From Chryseobacterium luquanense (lineage in GTDB: Bacteria > Bacteroidota > Bacteroidia > Flavobacteriales > Weeksellaceae), in the NCBI RefSeq assembly GCF_026460945.1, contig NZ_JAOVZV010000007.1, forward strand, positions 62,001 through 126,000: a stretch of 64,000 nt of DNA, read 5' to 3'. The notes beneath the pieces are model-generated. The model did no database searches, was not told the DNA's origin, and was given only the letters and a program-made list of their open reading frames with translations. The position numbers and the translations under genes are program-made. This document shows, one piece after another, positions 60,904-64,000 of the stretch. Each line of letters starts with the position of its first letter. The stretch's first letter is position 1.

Positions 60904-62283
60904 ATGCAAGAAACATTAAATTACATCAACGAAAACAAACAGCGTTTTGTTGATGAATTGTTTGAGTTACTTAGAATTCCTTCTATTTCTGCTGATCCGG
61001 CATATAGCAACGACGTTTTAAAATGTGCTGAAGTTTGTGCAGAACACCTTAAAAATGCAGGAGCAGATAACGTTGAAGTTTGTACTACAAAAGGTTATCC
61101 TATTGTTTTTGGTGAAAAACTAATCGACGAAAAGCTTCCTACGGTTTTGGTTTATGGTCATTACGATGTACAACCTGCAGATCCTTTAGAATTGTGGAAA
61201 AAACCACCTTTTGAGCCTTATATTGAGAAAACTGAACTTCATCCTGAAGGAGCTATTTTTGCAAGAGGTTCTGCGGATGATAAAGGACAGTTTTTTATGC
61301 AAATCAAAGCTTTTGAAGCCATGATGAAAACGAATTCTCTGCCTTGTAATGTGAAATTTATCTTGGAAGGTGAGGAAGAAGTAGGTTCTGTAAGTTTAGG
61401 AAGTTGGGTAAATGAGAACAAAGAAAAGCTTTCTTGTGACTGTATTTTGATTTCTGATACGCATATTTACAGCAACGAGCAACCGACTGTTACAACAGGT
61501 CTGAGAGGTTTAAGCTATGTGGAAGTTGAAGTAGAAGGGCCAAACAGAGATTTGCATTCCGGGCTTTATGGAGGTGCAGTTCCAAACCCTATTCATGTTT
61601 TATCACGGATGATTGCTAAATTAATCGATGATGATGGGCGTATTTTAATTGATGGTTTTTATGATAATGTAGAAGCGGTTTCTGATGAAGAAAGAGCAGA
61701 AATGAATAAATTGAAAGATAATCCTGCAGAATTTAAAAAATCAATTGGTTTGAATGATGTTGAAGGAGAAAAAGGATATACAACTTTGGAAAGAACTTCT
61801 ATTCGCCCAACATTAGACTGTAACGGAATTTGGGGCGGTTATACAGGTGAAGGTGCAAAAACCGTGATTCCTTCTAAAGCTTCTGCTAAAATTTCTATGC
61901 GTTTGGTTCCTTATCAGACTCCTGAAGAGATTACAGAAAAATTCACTAAATATTTTGAGAAAATAGCTCCGGCAAATGTAAGAGTGAAAGTAACTCCTCA
62001 TCATGGTGGAATGCCGTATGTTTTGCCAACAGATACAAAAGAATATTTAGCGGCTAAAAATGCTATGCAAACCGCTTTCGGGAAAGAAGTTCTTCCTTAC
62101 AGAGGTGGTGGAAGTATTCCTATTACATCAATGTTTGAGCAGGTTTTAGGTGCAAAATCTGTTTTGATGGGATTTGGTCTTGATTCTGATGCAATTCATT
62201 CACCAAATGAACATTACGGTTTGTTTAATTTCTATAAAGGAATTGAGAGTATTCCTATGTTTTTCGAAAATTATTCGAAATAG
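60904..62283 (+). CDS. M20-family dipeptidase
   Basis: 459 residues. Two-zinc peptidase. The metal-site motifs are YGHYDVQP (His86, Asp88), ARGSADDKGQ (Asp125) and ILEGEEEVGS (catalytic Glu157 and ligand Glu158); the C-terminal His is in DAIHSPNEHYG. The dimerisation domain (about 200-320) has DLHSGLYGGAVPNP. This is the CNDP-like dipeptidase group, cytosolic, no signal peptide. Single gene. Confidence 0.94.
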   Translation: MQETLNYINENKQRFVDELFELLRIPSISADPAYSNDVLKCAEVCAEHLKNAGADNVEVCTTKGYPIVFGEKLIDEKLPTVLVYGHYDVQPADPLELWKKPPFEPYIEKTELHPEGAIFARGSADDKGQFFMQIKAFEAMMKTNSLPCNVKFILEGEEEVGSVSLGSWVNENKEKLSCDCILISDTHIYSNEQPTVTTGLRGLSYVEVEVEGPNRDLHSGLYGGAVPNPIHVLSRMIAKLIDDDGRILIDGFYDNVEAVSDEERAEMNKLKDNPAEFKKSIGLNDVEGEKGYTTLERTSIRPTLDCNGIWGGYTGEGAKTVIPSKASAKISMRLVPYQTPEEITEKFTKYFEKIAPANVRVKVTPHHGGMPYVLPTDTKEYLAAKNAMQTAFGKEVLPYRGGGSIPITSMFEQVLGAKSVLMGFGLDSDAIHSPNEHYGLFNFYKGIESIPMFFENYSK

Positions 62284-62313
62284 TAAAAAAACGAATTAAC
62301 TTGATAAATAATG

Positions 62314-62345
62314 ATCCTTAAGAAGTTTTTCTTAAGGATTTTTTT
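62314..62345 (+). terminator. Terminator after the M20 dipeptidase
   Basis: ATCCTTAAGAA pairs with TTCTTAAGGAT around GTTT, followed by TTTTTT. Confidence 0.85.
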
Positions 62346-62419
62346 ATTTTAACATTTTTTTACACTAAGATGTTTAAAGATTTTTTATATTTACATTCAA
62401 ATAATTAAAAATTAAGTTT

Positions 62420-63442
62420 ATGAAAAAAATTCTATCTACTTTATTGTTGACTTCTGCAACAATGATGATGTTTGGGCAAGCTCAATCAATAGCTAATGAT
62501 AATTATAACTCTTTAACTGCTGGAAATGTAGGTACTGATGTTACAGGTGCAACAGTGGGGCAAGGCGGATATTATATTGGGAATGGAACTCCAGCAGATT
62601 TTCAAATAGTAGTAATTGATGCTGCTCACGGTAACTCTTTACGATTGACTTCTGGAAATGGCGCACCACCTGCAACTGGAACAAATACTAACAATAGATT
62701 TGCATTTAAAAATATATCTACAACTGCAACAGCATCCAATAATATTTTGAGTGGTGCATTAGAATTTTATACAGGTCCAGCAACAGGTGCTGGAAAAATT
62801 CAATTTGCTCTATATGATGCTACCAATGGCATTGTAGGTATTAATTATGATTATGCTACTAAGAAAATAAGTGGTATGGGAAGATTAACACCTGTCCCAA
62901 CTGCAACCGTACCATCACCTACGGCAGCTTTTTATAATATTGGTATAGGAACTTCTACATTTGCGGCTAATACTTGGGTTTCTGTATCTTTTACTTATAA
63001 TAAAACTACTGGAGCTTACACATGGACAACTCCAGAGGGAGCATTTAGTTTTAGTAATGCAGCTTATACTTTCACTACGGGTATGACTCCTACCGAGTTT
63101 GATGTCGTTTCTCTTACTTTAGCTGGAAATACTATCGCAAATCAAGCAGCAGTTGATAATGTTAACTTGCAATATACAAATGCAGCAACATTAGGTATTA
63201 AAGATGTTAAAACTGTTGGAAATGTAGGAATAGCGATTTCTCCTAATCCAACTTCAGATATCTTAAACATCAAAACAGACTCTAAAATCAATGCAATTTC
63301 TGTTATAGATTTTACAGGTAGAAAAGTGAATGTGAAATTAGATGGAGATAAAGTAGATGTAAGAAGTCTTCCTGCAGGAACTTATTTAATTAACATTGAA
63401 ACAAAAGATGGTATTTCTACAGAGAAATTTATTAAAAAATAA
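62420..63442 (+). CDS. T9SS-secreted protein of unknown function
   Basis: 340 residues. A signal peptide (MKKILSTLLLTSATMMMFGQ) leads a single beta-sandwich-like domain rich in Thr, Ala, Gly and Asn (about 20-255). The last 70 residues are a type A sorting domain: ISPNPTSDILNIKTD, VIDFTGRKVNV and the end EKFIKK. No catalytic motif is recognised. The passenger resembles lectin-like or anchor beta-sandwiches by composition only. Confidence 0.82.
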   Translation: MKKILSTLLLTSATMMMFGQAQSIANDNYNSLTAGNVGTDVTGATVGQGGYYIGNGTPADFQIVVIDAAHGNSLRLTSGNGAPPATGTNTNNRFAFKNISTTATASNNILSGALEFYTGPATGAGKIQFALYDATNGIVGINYDYATKKISGMGRLTPVPTATVPSPTAAFYNIGIGTSTFAANTWVSVSFTYNKTTGAYTWTTPEGAFSFSNAAYTFTTGMTPTEFDVVSLTLAGNTIANQAAVDNVNLQYTNAATLGIKDVKTVGNVGIAISPNPTSDILNIKTDSKINAISVIDFTGRKVNVKLDGDKVDVRSLPAGTYLINIETKDGISTEKFIKK

Positions 63443-63466
63443 TTTTTGATAATAACATCAATACAT

Positions 63467-63497
63467 AAAGCACTCCAATTTGGAGTGCTTTTTTTAC
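63467..63497 (+). terminator. Terminator after the T9SS cargo gene
   Basis: AAAGCACTCCAA pairs with TTGGAGTGCTTT, followed by TTTTT. Confidence 0.85.
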
Positions 63498-63625
63498 ATA
63501 ATTAATTTTCGTTTGTTGGAGATTTATGGTATTTTTAAATGTAAATTCTACTATAAGAGAATTAATAAATTATTATTTAAGAATAGAGAAAAATATATTA
63601 ACTTTATCGAAAATTTAAAAATATT

Positions 63626-64000
63626 ATGAAAAAAACATTACTATCTTTAATGCTGTTGGGATCTATTTACGGAACAGCACAGATTCTTCAGCAAGAAAAT
63701 TTTGATGCACTCAATACTGCTACTGCAATAGGGCAATCATCACCAGTATATGCACTTTATGGTGGTGCTGCTTCAGATTATTCTATTGTAGTTTCAGGAA
63801 CTGGAAAAGCATTACAAATTTCTGTTCCCGCTACTGCAAGCGGTTATCGTTATATGTGGAAAAATGGTTTAGCAGCGGCTTGGACTACAAGAACTGCTGG
63901 GAACAATGTTTTCCAGGTTGAATATGATTATTTTACAGGAGCTGCCTCTACAAGCGATAATGGCGGTGGAATAGAAGTTATTGATGATCCTGCAGGAAAG
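63626..64000 (+). CDS. Exported protein, probably T9SS cargo, 3' end cut by window edge
   Basis: 125 residues visible and open at the right edge. A Sec signal peptide (MKKTLLSLMLLGSIYGTAQ) is followed by ILQQENFDALNTATAIGQSS, the opening pattern of choice-of-anchor beta-sandwich domains. Composition and the neighbouring gene suggest another T9SS cargo, but its C-terminal sorting domain is outside the window. Confidence 0.75.
   Translation, partial: MKKTLLSLMLLGSIYGTAQILQQENFDALNTATAIGQSSPVYALYGGAASDYSIVVSGTGKALQISVPATASGYRYMWKNGLAAAWTTRTAGNNVFQVEYDYFTGAASTSDNGGGIEVIDDPAGK

Overview
The window is AT-rich (roughly one third G+C by eye) chromosomal DNA from a member of the Bacteroidota, most likely Flavobacteriia close to Chryseobacterium. 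The grounds are: secreted proteins with C-terminal type IX secretion sorting domains, many promoters with the Bacteroidota -7 element TAnnTTTG (often with the start codon a few bases downstream), an F-type ATPase operon of the form atpBEFHAG without atpD and atpC, and an AtpB with a long N-terminal extension. No rRNA, tRNA, CRISPR array, insertion sequence or prophage was recognised. No gene-free stretch exceeds about 300 bases; the longest is the 287-base gap between the divergent cyanophycin genes.

Region 1 (1-13.8 kb) is the most unusual part. It holds an isoaspartyl peptidase (cut by the left edge), cyanophycinase and cyanophycin synthetase, together a complete set for making and recycling the nitrogen polymer cyanophycin. 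Converging on cphA is a compact seven-gene operon (4580-11082, minus strand). It encodes three ATP-grasp or ATP-grasp-like proteins, a GCS2-type carboxylate-amine ligase, a free-standing class I glutamine amidotransferase-like protein, an alpha/beta-hydrolase and a 92-residue unknown protein. I know of no named pathway with this gene set; it looks like an amide or peptide small-molecule pathway and is my main candidate for an undescribed system. An M17 leucyl aminopeptidase and an esterase with a glycogen-binding-like N-terminal domain follow.

Region 2 (13.9-30.6 kb) has the glycogen synthesis operon glgB-glgA-glgC next to the nitrogen-storage locus, then 2-oxoglutarate dehydrogenase E1 and E2 (sucA, sucB), apaG, an exonuclease, a glycosyltransferase with a lipid A-type acyltransferase, a thioredoxin-like protein, an aldehyde dehydrogenase and the ribosomal operon rpsF-rpsR-rplI.

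Region 3 (30.6-46.5 kb) has a T9SS cargo protein, a ClC transporter, two unknown membrane-associated proteins, a second E2 acyltransferase, a SAM hydroxide adenosyltransferase, PhoH, four consecutive small outer-membrane beta-barrel genes, and a potassium module. The module is a short KdpD-like kinase, a KdpE-like regulator and the Kup potassium transporter, with a TIR-TPR gene lying between regulator and transporter. The kinase and kup upstream regions share an identical 17-base element that matches the layout of the E. coli KdpE box.

Region 4 (46.6-64 kb) has ffh, a lipoprotein with a caspase-like His/Cys arrangement, the ATP synthase operon with an AtpI-like gene at its head, a CNNM/CorC-type protein, clpS, udk, a FtsB/DivIC-like protein, the methylmalonyl-CoA mutase small subunit, DinB and THUMP-like methyltransferase genes, a His-rich lipoprotein, an M20 dipeptidase and two T9SS cargo genes, the last cut by the right edge.

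Seven intergenic regions carry arrays of 7-base words, usually two facing arms that could form a long imperfect hairpin. The word differs from locus to locus but the 7-base period is kept.
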